Below, in pieces: positions 21,928 to 35,300 of a stretch of 64,000 bases of DNA. The stretch covers positions 45,001-109,000 of the forward strand of contig BSDZ01000013.1 in NCBI GenBank assembly GCA_030268105.1. The letters run 5' to 3'. Source of the stretch: Volvox africanus. Lineage: Eukaryota > Chlorophyta > Chlorophyceae > Chlamydomonadales > Volvocaceae. The translations under genes were made by a program, and so were the position numbers. The notes below the pieces were generated by a model. That model was not told where the DNA came from. It did not search any database and saw nothing but the letters and a program-made list of their open reading frames with translations. Position 1 is the stretch's first letter. The number at the start of each line of letters is the position of its first letter.

Positions 21928-22147
21928 TTACTAACTGGTCTTCATGCCAGAAATATCTACGACACACAAAGGCGGCACCATGCGGCTAGGAGCGCATTGC
22001 ACCATAGTGTGCAGACCATGACCTGCATCTCGGCGAAGTTGTATCAGCAGGATCAATATATTGACGAGCGGCATCGGCATAGGTAGGCAGGTGGTGCTGT
22101 GTGTCATATGGTGCAAACAACTGCTAGACAAAAGTAAGGTCAGGGCT
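21928..22147 (+). pseudogene. Inverted fragment of CTP synthase exon 12
   Basis: Plus-strand remnant equivalent to right-arm exon 12: [18 protein letters not shown], then a damaged segment ending near the ERHRHR codons at 22065-22082. It has an internal change relative to the intact exon. It abuts a minus-strand exon 13 fragment, so a small inverted junction survives here. Confidence 0.8.
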
Positions 22148-25100
22148 ATCCCCGCCTCTTCTAGCTTTGGCACCAGATCGGGATTCACCTCGTACCTGCG
22201 CATTGGGCCAGGGTTGCGATAAGAAGGCTACCCAGGTGGCTCAGTCCTATATGGTGCATCAGCAACAGGCAATCCCAAGATTAGACCTTCATTTTCCCTA
22301 CGGCTACCCACCTCTCCTTTATACCACTGGGTCTATACGATCAAAGCCCCCAAGGCATTGCCCTGACCCTAGCAGATGTTTGCACCATATGACACACAGC
22401 ACCACCTGCCTACCTATGCCGATGCCGCTTGTCAATGTACTGATCCTGCTGATAAAACTTTGCCGAGATGCAGGTCATGGTGCAACGCGCTCCTAGCCGC
22501 ATGGTGCCGCCTTTGTGCGTCGTAGATATTTCCGGCATAAAGGCCACCACCAGGTGTGGTGTCACAGGTGTGAACTCTGTGGAATTGGCTTCCATCATAC
22601 CCAACACGTTGTGCACAAATCCAATCACGGGGATCTGTTTGGGGTTCACAACAACACAAGAAAAAAGACACACATAGAATCAACAAGAACTGCGCTTTGT
22701 GTAATGAAATGTGCCAAAGCTGGACACATGGCACAGGAAACATAACGAGATTGACTTACTGAATAACGCGGATTGGGGAGATAAATTGTGCATGAAGGGG
22801 AGCACACTAACACGTAAAGCACAGCATGTCCTTATTGCGCGCAACACGATAGTGGAGGGGTGGCTTATACAGGCTTTCTTCTTCCTTCCAAATGGTGCAC
22901 CCACACTTTATCCGGCCACTCTAGCACACAACTGTCGGTATGGTGCTTACTTCCGCTCTGCCACGTGCCGGCACCGCACCTGCATGCCCAGGCATATCCC
23001 TAGGTAAGGTTTCTTGTTGATTCGCGCATAATTAGCAGCCAATATCTTCCCCTCCACTCCACGAGAGCCAAAGCCGCCCGGCACCAGGATGTGACAATCA
23101 GCTGATGTTTGCAATGTCAGAATGCGGAAGCCTTCTCAGTTAAAAGTCCTCCACACGCACACTGCAGGCAGCCGTCAGGTATAGGGAGGATTTAGTTGTG
23201 GAATGCAAGTTATTGGCGATTATCCACCAACTCAATGTCCCACGTCTATTCAGTACGTTACCTGAACAGACCATCCCCCGTCCCGAGGGTGTTTTGCGAC
23301 GTGGAATATACTTGACAACCGGCCATTTATTAATGATGGCCGATACCCATTATTGCACAGCCTTAAATTCTAACCCAAATACCCACCCTACACAGAATCA
23401 CGGATGAGCACATGCCTTCTTGATATAACCATCCCACCTCGCATTGTACACTGTAAGGTCTGACTCCTTGCTTTCGGGCTCTAGGGACGCCGCCTCTACC
23501 CACTCCAGCTCAAGCTTGACGCGCGCCTCCATGCAGGCATGCTGGAGCAACTTAATGACCGACAAGTAGGCATCCGAGAGGTTTGTGTACTTGCCTAAAG
23601 TTGTAGGGGCAATTAGATGCAGTTGAGAATTAACCTACGGGCAGCTTTTCACCTCTTGCACAATGGGATTAAGAATTGGATAAGGAGAAGGCTCAAAGGA
23701 GTTGATAAAGTCGTACGGTCTAATGGAACGGACCTGGTCACATGAACCCACGGGTGCTGCGGTGACACAGGGGCAGCGGTGCGGCAACATTGCGATTCTG
23801 GGCGGGCGTGGTAGCTTCATGTGGTACCCAGTCCACGTCCCCAAACCGATACTCAAGGCGCCAATCTAATAATCAGACCCCAAAAGTGCTTGCCTTCTCA
23901 AGCCTCCCTCTCCTCGGCCTTTCAATCCACGCCAACAAAGTGCAATGGCATACCCCTATTCATCAACATGAAGCCCCTGGCCCATTTTGACGAGCTCCAT
24001 GTCCAAGCAATCCTTCTCCATGCCCTAGGACCCCCATATTGCCCCAGGACCCCCATTCACCCCATCTTCCCCTTTTGTTGCTGCACGTCATTACCAGGTC
24101 TGTACCCACCAGTTTCGAGCGGACGCTGTCCTCCAGGGGGCATGAGCTGCGGCAGGCCAAGAAGGTCGGCGTGATGCCCAATGACCTCAGCACCTAAAGG
24201 GCTCAAGGCGCCCAGTCAGCTGTTCTAGGCGTCTGGTTTACAAACAGGGTCGTGGCATCAGGAGACATACAGTTGACTAAGCGCCAATCCATTATCCAAG
24301 AGCTTAGCGCCCATACACCTGCCCTATCTATAACGCAATAAAAGGGAACGCCGTGAAAGGGTGGGCGGACTTATAAGACTGATACTCCCATCTACTACTG
24401 GCAACGACCAGGAAGCCTTCAAATCTGCACGGCTTGAATTTCAAGGGAAAGCCCCACAGCCATGGCACCGGGTCTTTGCCCTCATGCAGCACAAGAGTTC
24501 ACGGGCCACACATGGGCTGGCCTCACAACAGATAAAGGGCGCACCTGCACGCTATGATGCGTTGGCTTCGTCTCCTGTTCGCCCACCACACCTGAGGGGC
24601 AAGACGCAAAAATCAGTCGCTTAAATTAGTCAGTCATTACTCCATCATCACCCTTAAATACCCTCATCATAATCACTGCATCTTCTTTCCCTTGGTAAAA
24701 GAGACAACTCGTCGGCCAGAAGTGCAACATTGGCACGCTTGGAAGTATTTCTCATCCAGTCGCCCCACCCTGAAAATCGCATGGCCCGGCCCAATCAGTC
24801 ACATACATATCCATCACGATTGCAGGACCCTGCCCTCTCCCGATTGTTTCGCACATGAATATGGCAGCGCCTCTTACCGATAACTGGCACCAACGAAACA
24901 TGCACGTTGCAGATGTTATCGCCCACTCGGATACAAAACTGACGCAGCGCCTCGATGAAGGGTGCAGACTCAATATCACCCACAGTGCCACCCAACTCAA
25001 TAACACACACGTGCGGTACACCAGCCTTCCCGTCAACGGGCTGCGCTGCCACCCGTTGGATCCAGTCCTGGACCACATCCGTGATGTGGGGAACAACCTG

Positions 25101-25915
25101 TGGAACAAAATGTATTATCCCAGGGAAGAGGTAAAGTTAATGATCGGGTCCTCACATCATCCTAACACCGTATAGCATATTCAACTATTGGAATGCCAGT
25201 CGGGCAAGCCTTGCGTATGGTGGCTGGTTGCCCAAAATATCGTGGAGGGATAATGCGCAGGGACATGCATACCTGCACCGTTTTACCGAGGTAGTCTCCA
25301 CGCCGTTCCCTCTCAATGACAGCCTTCATGGGGCGCAGGGATATGGGGGTCGGAGGTGGCAGTAGCTGGATGTATAAGCAAGCTTTTATTGTGTGGAAAC
25401 ACCAAAACAAGAGATATAAAAATACTGTGCAACCTTCAGACAATCTACAGAGGTGTGGCCATTAGCGACTTGCAAGGACGAGGGGTATCGGACCTGGTAA
25501 ATCTTCCCTGTGGTGATGTTGCTGTCCCGGGTTAGGGTGATGTCGAGAAAGCGTTCGTAACTTCCCAAATCCAGATCAGCCTGAACGCAACAAGACGTAC
25601 ACGTGCGTCAGGCTGGCAGACTCGAAGAGATGTCAGGGCCGCCAGGACACACCTCGCCGCCGTCGTCTAACACAAACACTTCGCCATGCTCAAATGGAGA
25701 CATGGTACCAGCGTCAACATTAAGGTAGGGATCTACGGGGAGCGTGGGCTTGGGTAAGCCCTTTCAATTGTGGTTTGTAGTTTGGACGCAGAATGGTTAT
25801 ACACGCACCAATTTTTATTGACGTAACGCGGTATCCGCAATTCTTCAGCAGCACACCTATGCTGCTCGCTGTCACGCCTTTGCCGAGACCAGAACATACT
25901 TTGCAGCTAGCATGT
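22148..25915 (-). pseudogene. Second CTP synthase locus, broken
   Basis: A second minus-strand copy of the gene, about 95% similar by eye. Recognisable exons: part of 13 (about 22148-22200), a damaged 12 (about 22470-22640), 11 truncated at its 5' side (about 22990-23092), 10 (23438-23594), 7 (24110-24193), 6 (about 24540-24585), 5 (24878-25097), 4, 3 and 2 (between 25267 and 25732), and 1 (about 25800-25915). Exons 8 and 9 are gone: a deletion at about 23877 removes what is 3077-3849 in the first copy. In exon 1 about two dozen bases are missing, deleting most of the P-loop and shifting frame. Exon 14 is not found. It cannot make an active enzyme. Confidence 0.92.
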
Positions 25916-26350
25916 TTACGCTGCAAGAAAAAAGTTCCACACTTAATTGCTAAGTCGGCGATCCATATATTAAACGTACAGTGCATTGTATAAGGCAACT
26001 TAAGATATGTCTCCCGCGCAATTGTACGGACACCTTGAGCTGCAGCAACAAGGCTCAGCATCCTATCAAAGATGGTTACTTGAGTTTAGTTCATTCACTT
26101 TCATTCTTAGGTTCGTGCCTCACCTAAGCTAAGGCCACTGGGAACGTCTTAAACAAAACCGAGATGTTCTGCGTAGCAAGTTCCTTATCCAATAAACTGT
26201 CGACTTTAAACTTGAGCCCGCTGCGATATCAATCATATTTGCCTCCGAGTTGGGGTTCACTATTGTGGACATCTTTGTATGCACCGAGGCGTCAAATATA
26301 CCCTTTGCCCCAACCTCAAGAGCGAACGAAGCTTGCGGATCGGCCTTACG

Positions 26351-29300
26351 CCCTGTACTATCTTCGTCTTTGCGTGCCTTTGGTGGTTCCTTTCTACCAC
26401 GGGGGGCAGCTACACAAGCATCGCCACCTTCGTCGGTCATGGCCAGGGCTGAAGACAATTTGCACATATTTGCGGTCTGCCGAACAAGAGATGATGCAGC
26501 CAAAGTACAGGAAACAGCGAAAGAGGTAGAAAAGGGGCTTGCTGAGGAGAGAGACCTATATTAGTGAGATTCGGTAAACCAATAAACAGCCAACAATCAG
26601 AACCGCCGCTTCAAAATGCTTTCTCATCACGGCTGTGCAGCATGCAGTTGCAGCTAGTATCCCCACGGTGAATCGACCTACGGTTGACCGAGGGGAAGAT
26701 ATTGGCTGCTAATTATGCGCGAATCAACAAGAAACCTTACCTAGGGATACGCCCTGTACTATCTTCGTCTTTGCGTGCCTTTGGTGGTTCCTTTCTACCA
26801 CGGGGGGCAGCTACACAAGCATCGCCACCTTCGTCGGTCATGGCCAGGGCTGAAGACAATTTGCACATATTTGCGGTCTGCCGAACAAGAGATGATGCAG
26901 CCAAAGTACAGGAAACAGCGAAAGAGGTAGAAAAAGGGCTTGCTGAGGAGAGAGACCTATATTAGTGAGATTCGGTAAACCAATAAACAGCCAACAATCA
27001 GAACCGCCGCTTCAAAATGCTTTCTCATCACAGCTGTGCAGCATGCAGATGCAGCTAATATCCCCACGGTGAATCGACCTACGGTTGACCGAGGGGAAGA
27101 TATTGGCTGCTAATTATGCGCGAATCAACAAGAAACCTTACCTAGGGATACGCCCTGTACTATCTTCGTCTTTGCGTGCCTTTGGTGGTTCCTTTCTACC
27201 ACGGGGGGCAGCTACACAAGCATCGCCACCTTCGTCGGTCATGGCCAGGGCTGAAGACAATTTGCACATATTTGCGGTCTGCCGAACAAGAGATGATGCA
27301 GCCAAAGTACAGGAAACAGCGAAAGAGGTAGAAAAAGGGCTTGCTGAGGAGAGAGACCTATATTAGTGAGATTCGGTAAACCAATAAACAGCCAACAATC
27401 AGAACCGCCGCTTCAAAATGCTTTCTCATCACGGCTGTGCAGCATGCAGTTGCAGCTAGTATCCCCACGGTGAATCGACCTACGGTTGACCGAGGGGAAG
27501 ATATTGGCTGCTAATTATGCGCGAATCAACAAGAAACCTTACCTAGGGATACGCCCTGTACTATCTTCGTCTTTGCGTGCCTTTGGTGGTTCCTTTCTAC
27601 CACGGGGGGCAGCTACACAAGCATCGCCACCTTCGTCGGTCATGGCCAGGGCTGAAGACAATTTGCACATATTTGCGGTCTGCCGAACAAGAGATGATGC
27701 AGCCAAAGTACAGGAAACAGCGAAAGAGGTAGAAAAAGGGCTTGCTGAGGAGAGAGACCTATATTAGTGAGATTCGGTAAACCAATAAACAGCCAACAAT
27801 CAGAACCGCCGCTTCAAAATGCTTTCTCATCACGGCTGTGCAGCATGCAGTTGCAGCTAGTATCCCCACGGTGAATCGACCTACGGTTGACCGAGGGGAA
27901 GATATTGGCTGCTAATTATGCGCGAATCAACAAGAAACCTTACCTAGGGATACGCCCTGTACTATCTTCGTCTTTGCGTGCCTTTGGTGGTTCCTTTCTA
28001 CCACGGGGGGCAGCTACACAAGCATCGCCACCTTCGTCGGTCATGGCCAGGGCTGAAGACAATTTGCACATATTTGCGGTCTGCCGAACAAGAGATGATG
28101 CAGCCAAAGTACAGGAAACAGCGAAAGAGGTAGGAAAAGGGGCTTGCTGAGGAGAGAGACCTATATTAGTGAGATTCGGTAAACCAATAAACAGCCAACA
28201 ATCAGAACCGCCGCTTCAAAATGCTTTCTCATCACGGCTGTGCAGCATGCAGTTGCAGCTAGTATCCCCACGGTGAATCGACCTACGGTTGACCGAGGGG
28301 AAGATATTGGCTGCTAATTATGCGCGAATCAACAAGAAACCTTACCTAGGGATACGCCCTGTACTATCTTCGTCTTTGCGTGCCTTTGGTGGTTCCTTTC
28401 TACCACGGGGGGCAGCTACACAAGCATCGCCACCTTCGTCGGTCATGGCCAGGGCTGAAGACAATTTGCACATATTTGCGGTCTGCCGAACAAGAGATGA
28501 TGCAGCCAAAGTACAGGAAACAGTGAAAGAGGTAGAAAAGGGGCTTGCTGAGGAGAGAGACCTATATTAGTGAGATTCGGTAAACCAATAAACAGCCAAC
28601 AATCAGAACCGCCGCTTCAAAATGCTTTCTCATCACGGCTGTGCAGCATGCAGTTGCAGCTAGTATCCCCACGGTGAATCGACCTACGGTTGACCGAGGG
28701 GAAGATATTGGCTGCTAATTATGCGCGAATCAACAAGAAACCTTACCTAGGGATACGCCCTGTACTATCTTCGTCTTTGCGTGCCTTTGGTGGTTCCTTT
28801 CTACCACGGGGGGCAGCTACACAAGCATCGCCACCTTCGTCGGTCATGGCCAGGGCTGAAGACAATTTGCACATATTTGCGGTCTGCCGAACAAGAGATG
28901 ATGCAGCCAAAGTACAGGAAACAGCGAAAGAGGTAGAAAAGGGGCTTGCTGAGGAGAGAGACCTATATTAGTGAGATTCGGTAAACCAATAAACAGCCAA
29001 CAATCAGAACCGCCGCTTCAAAATGCTTTCTCATCACGGCTGTGCAGCATGCAGTTGCAGCTAGTATCCCCACGGTGAATCGACCTACGGTTGACCGAGG
29101 GGAAGATATTGGCTGCTAATTATGCGCGAATCAACAAGAAACCTTACCTAGGGATACGCCCTGTACTATCTTCGTCTTTGCGTGCCTTTGGTGGTTCCTT
29201 TCTACCACGGGGGGCAGCTACACAAGCATCGCCACCTTCGTCGGTCATGGCCAGGGCTGAAGACAATTTGCACATATTTGCGGTCTGCCGAACAAGAGAT

Positions 29301-32300
29301 GATGCAGCCAAAGTACAGGAAACAGCGAAAGAGGTAGAAAAGGGGCTTGCTGAGGAGAGAGACCTATATTAGTGAGATTCGGTAAACCAATAAACAGCCA
29401 ACAATCAGAACCGCCGCTTCAAAATGCTTTCTCATCACGGCTGTGCAGCATGCAGTTGCAGCTAGTATCCCCACGGTGAATCGACCTACGGTTGACCGAG
29501 GGGAAGATATTGGCTGCTAATTATGCGCGAATCAACAAGAAACCTTACCTAGGGATACGCCCTGTACTATCTTCGTCTTTGCGTGCCTTTGGTGGTTCCT
29601 TTCTACCACGGGGGGCAGCTACACAAGCATCGCCACCTTCGTCGGTCATGGCCAGGGCTGAAGACAATTTGCACATATTTGCGGTCTGCCGAACAAGAGA
29701 TGATGCAGCCAAAGTACAGGAAACAGCGAAAGAGGTAGAAAAGGGGCTTGCTGAGGAGAGAGACCTATATTAGTGAGATTCGGTAAACCAATAAACAGCC
29801 AACAATCAGAACCGCCGCTTCAAAATGCTTTCTCATCACGGCTGTGCAGCATGCAGTTGCAGCTAGTATCCCCACGGTGAATCGACCTACGGTTGACCGA
29901 GGGGAAGATATTGGCTGCTAATTATGCGCGAATCAACAAGAAACCTTACCTAGGGATACGCCCTGTACTATCTTCGTCTTTGCGTGCCTTTGGTGGTTCC
30001 TTTCTACCACGGGGGGCAGCTACACAAGCATCGCCACCTTCGTCGGTCATGGCCAGGGCTGAAGACAATTTGCACATATTTGCGGTCTGCCGAACAAGAG
30101 ATGATGCAGCCAAAGTACAGGAAACAGCGAAAGAGGTAGAAAAGGGGCTTGCTGAGGAGAGAGACCTATATTAGTGAGATTCGGTAAACCAATAAACAGC
30201 CAACAATCAGAACCGCCGCTTCAAAATGCTTTCTCATCACGGCTGTGCAGCATGCAGTTGCAGCTAGTATCCCCACGGTGAATCGACCTACGGTTGACCG
30301 AGGGGAAGATATTGGCTGCTAATTATGCGCGAATCAACAAGAAACCTTACCTAGGGATACGCCCTGTACTATCTTCGTCTTTGCGTGCCTTTGGTGGTTC
30401 CTTTCTACCACGGGGGGCAGCTACACAAGCATCGCCACCTTCGTCGGTCATGGCCAGGGCTGAAGACAATTTGCACATATTTGCGGTCTGCCGAACAAGA
30501 GATGATGCAGCCAAAGTACAGGAAACAGCGAAAGAGGTAGAAAAGGGGCTTGCTGAGGAGAGAGACCTATATTAGTGAGATTCGGTAAACCAATAAACAG
30601 CCAACAATCAGAACCGCCGCTTCAAAATGCTTTCTCATCACGGCTGTGCAGCATGCAGTTGCAGCTAGTATCCCCACGGTGAATCGACCTACGGTTGACC
30701 GAGGGGAAGATATTGGCTGCTAATTATGCGCGAATCAACAAGAAACCTTACCTAGGGATACGCCCTGTACTATCTTCGTCTTTGCGTGCCTTTGGTGGTT
30801 CCTTTCTACCACGGGGGGCAGCTACACAAGCATCGCCACCTTCGTCGGTCATGGCCAGGGCTGAAGACAATTTGCACATATTTGCGGTCTGCCGAACAAG
30901 AGATGATGCAGCCAAAGTACAGGAAACAGTGAAAGAGGTAGAAAAGGGGCTTGCTGAGGAGAGAGACCTATATTAGTGAGATTCGGTAAACCAATAAACA
31001 GCCAACAATCAGAACCGCCGCTTCAAAATGCTTTCTCATCACGGCTGTGCAGCATGCAGTTGCAGCTAGTATCCCCACGGTGAATCGACCTACGGTTGAC
31101 CGAGGGGAAGATATTGGCTGCTAATTATGCGCGAATCAACAAGAAACCTTACCTAGGGATACGCCCTGTACTATCTTCGTCTTTGCGTGCCTTTGGTGGT
31201 TCCTTTCTACCACGGGGGGCAGCTACACAAGCATCGCCACCTTCGTCGGTCATGGCCAGGGCTGAAGACAATTTGCACATATTTGCGGTCTGCCGAACAA
31301 GAGATGATGCAGCCAAAGTACAGGAAACAGCGAAAGAGGTAGAAAAGGGGCTTGCTGAGGAGAGAGACCTATATTAGTGAGATTCGGTAAACCAATAAAC
31401 AGCCAACAATCAGAACCGCCGCTTCAAAATGCTTTCTCATCACGGCTGTGCAGCATGCAGTTGCAGCTAGTATCCCCACGGTGAATCGACCTACGGTTGA
31501 CCGAGGGGAAGATATTGGCTGCTAATTATGCGCGAATCAACAAGAAACCTTACCTAGGGATACGCCCTGTACTATCTTCGTCTTTGCGTGCCTTTGGTGG
31601 TTCCTTTCTACCACGGGGGGCAGCTACACAAGCATCGCCACCTTCGTCGGTCATGGCCAGGGCTGAAGACAATTTGCACATATTTGCGGTCTGCCGAACA
31701 AGAGATGATGCAGCCAAAGTACAGGAAACAGCGAAAGAGGTAGAAAAAGGGGCTTGCTGAGGAGAGAGACCTATATTAGTGAGATTCGGTAAACCAATAA
31801 ACAGCCAACAATCAGAACCGCCGCTTCAAAATGCTTTCTCATCACGGCTGTGCAGCATGCAGTTGCAGCTAGTATCCCCACGGTGAATCGACCTACGGTT
31901 GACCGAGGGGAAGATATTGGCTGCTAATTATGCGCGAATCAACAAGAAACCTTACCTAGGGATACGCCCTGTACTATCTTCGTCTTTGCGTGCCTTTGGT
32001 GGTTCCTTTCTACCACGGGGGGCAGCTACACAAGCATCGCCACCTTCGTCGGTCATGGCCAGGGCTGAAGACAATTTGCACATATTTGCGGTCTGCCGAA
32101 CAAGAGATGATGCAGCCAAAGTACAGGAAACAGCGAAAGAGGTAGAAAAAGGGCTTGCTGAGGAGAGAGACCTATATTAGTGAGATTCGGTAAACCAATA
32201 AACAGCCAACAATCAGAACCGCCGCTTCAAAATGCTTTCTCATCACGGCTGTGCAGCATGCAGTTGCAGCTAGTATCCCCACGGTGAATCGACCTACGGT

Positions 32301-35300
32301 TGACCGAGGGGAAGATATTGGCTGCTAATTATGCGCGAATCAACAAGAAACCTTACCTAGGGATACGCCCTGTACTATCTTCGTCTTTGCGTGCCTTTGG
32401 TGGTTCCTTTCTACCACGGGGGGCAGCTACACAAGCATCGCCACCTTCGTCGGTCATGGCCAGGGCTGAAGACAATTTGCACATATTTGCGGTCTGCCGA
32501 ACAAGAGATGATGCAGCCAAAGTACAGGAAACAGCGAAAGAGGTAGAAAAAGGGCTTGCTGAGGAGAGAGACCTATATTAGTGAGATTCGGTAAACCAAT
32601 AAACAGCCAACAATCAGAACCGCCGCTTCAAAATGCTTTCTCATCACGGCTGTGCAGCATGCAGATGCAGCTAATATCCCCACGGTGAATCGACCTACGG
32701 TTGACCGAGGGGAAGATATTGGCTGCTAATTATGCGCGAATCAACAAGAAACCTTACCTAGGGATACGCCCTGTACTATCTTCGTCTTTGCGTGCCTTTG
32801 GTGGTTCCTTTCTACCACGGGGGGCAGCTACACAAGCATCGCCACCTTCGTCGGTCATGGCCAGGGCTGAAGACAATTTGCACATATTTGCGGTCTGCCG
32901 AACAAGAGATGATGCAGCCAAAGTACAGGAAACAGCGAAAGAGGTAGAAAAGGGCTTGCTGAGGAGAGAGACCTATATTAGTGAGATTCGGTAAACCAAT
33001 AAACAGCCAACAATCAGAACCGCCGCTTCAAAATGCTTTCTCATCACGGCTGTGCAGCATGCAGTTGCAGCTAGTATCCCCACGGTGAATCGACCTACGG
33101 TTGACCGAGGGGAAGATATTGGCTGCTAATTATGCGCGAATCAACAAGAAACCTTACCTAGGGATACGCCCTGTACTATCTTCGTCTTTGCGTGCCTTTG
33201 GTGGTTCCTTTCTACCACGGGGGGCAGCTACACAAGCATCGCCACCTTCGTCGGTCATGGCCAGGGCTGAAGACAATTTGCACATATTTGCGGTCTGCCG
33301 AACAAGAGATGATGCAGCCAAAGTACAGGAAACAGCGAAAGAGGTAGAAAAAGGGCTTGCTGAGGAGAGAGACCTATATTAGTGAGATTCGGTAAACCAA
33401 TAAACAGCCAACAATCAGAACCGCCGCTTCAAAATGCTTTCTCATCACGGCTGTGCAGCATGCAGATGCAGCTAATATCCCCACGGTGAATCGACCTACG
33501 GTTGACCGAGGGGAAGATATTGGCTGCTAATTATGCGCGAATCAACAAGAAACCTTACCTAGGGATACGCCCTGTACTATCTTCGTCTTTGCGTGCCTTT
33601 GGTGGTTCCTTTCTACCACGGGGGGCAGCTACACAAGCATCGCCACCTTCGTCGGTCATGGCCAGGGCTGAAGACAATTTGCACATATTTGCGGTCTGCC
33701 GAACAAGAGATGATGCAGCCAAAGTACAGGAAACAGCGAAAGAGGTAGAAAAAGGGCTTGCTGAGGAGAGAGACCTATATTAGTGAGATTCGGTAAACCA
33801 ATAAACAGCCAACAATCAGAACCGCCGCTTCAAAATGCTTTCTCATCACGGCTGTGCAGCATGCAGATGCAGCTAGTATCCCCACGGTGAATCGACCTAC
33901 GGTTGACCGAGGGGAAGATATTGGCTGCTAATTATGCGCGAATCAACAAGAAACCTTACCTAGGGATACGCCCTGTACTATCTTCGTCTTTGCGTGCCTT
34001 TGGTGGTTCCTTTCTACCACGGGGGGCAGCTACACAAGCATCGCCACCTTCGTCGGTCATGGCCAGGGCTGAAGACAATTTGCACATATTTGCGGTCTGC
34101 CGAACAAGAGATGATGCAGCCAAAGTACAGGAAACAGCGAAAGAGGTAGAAAAAGGGCTTGCTGAGGAGAGAGACCTATATTAGTGAGATTCGGTAAACC
34201 AATAAACAGCCAACAATCAGAACCGCCGCTTCAAAATGCTTTCTCATCACGGCTGTGCAGCATGCAGATTGCAGCTAGTATCCCCACGGTGAATCGACCT
34301 ACGGTTGACCGAGGGGAAGATATTGGCTGCTAATTATGCGCGAATCAACAAGAAACCTTACCTAGGGATACGCCCTGTACTATCTTCGTCTTTGCGTGCC
34401 TTTGGTGGTTCCTTTCTACCACGGGGGGCAGCTACACAAGCATCGCCACCTTCGTCGGTCATGGCCAGGGCTGAAGACAATTTGCACATATTTGCGGTCT
34501 GCCGAACAAGAGATGATGCAGCCAAAGTACAGGAAACAGCGAAAGAGGTAGAAAAGGGGCTTGCTGAGGAGAGAGACCTATATTAGTGAGATTCGGTAAA
34601 CCAATAAACAGCCAACAATCAGAACCGCCGCTTCAAAATGCTTTCTCATCACGGCTGTGCAGCATGCAGATGCAGCTAATATCCCCACGGTGAATCGACC
34701 TACGGTTGACCGAGGGGAAGATATTGGCTGCTAATTATGCGCGAATCAACAAGAAACCTTACCTAGGGATACGCCCTGTACTATCTTCGTCTTTGCGTGC
34801 CTTTGGTGGTTCCTTTCTACCACGGGGGGCAGCTACACAAGCATCGCCACCTTCGTCGGTCATGGCCAGGGCTGAAGACAATTTGCACATATTTGCGGTC
34901 TGCCGAACAAGAGATGATGCAGCCAAAGTACAGGAAACAGCGAAAGAGGTAGGAAAGGGGCTTGCTGAGGAGAGAGACCTATATTAGTGAGATTCGGTAA
35001 ACCAATAAACAGCCAACAATCAGAACCGCCGCTTCAAAATGCTTTCTCATCACGGCTGTGCAGCATGCAGTTGCAGCTAGTATCCCCACGGTGAATCGAC
35101 CTACGGTTGACCGAGGGGAAGATATTGGCTGCTAATTATGCGCGAATCAACAAGAAACCTTACCTAGGGATACGCCCTGTACTATCTTCGTCTTTGCGTG
35201 CCTTTGGTGGTTCCTTTCTACCACGGGGGGCAGCTACACAAGCATCGCCACCTTCGTCGGTCATGGCCAGGGCTGAAGACAATTTGCACATATTTGCGGT

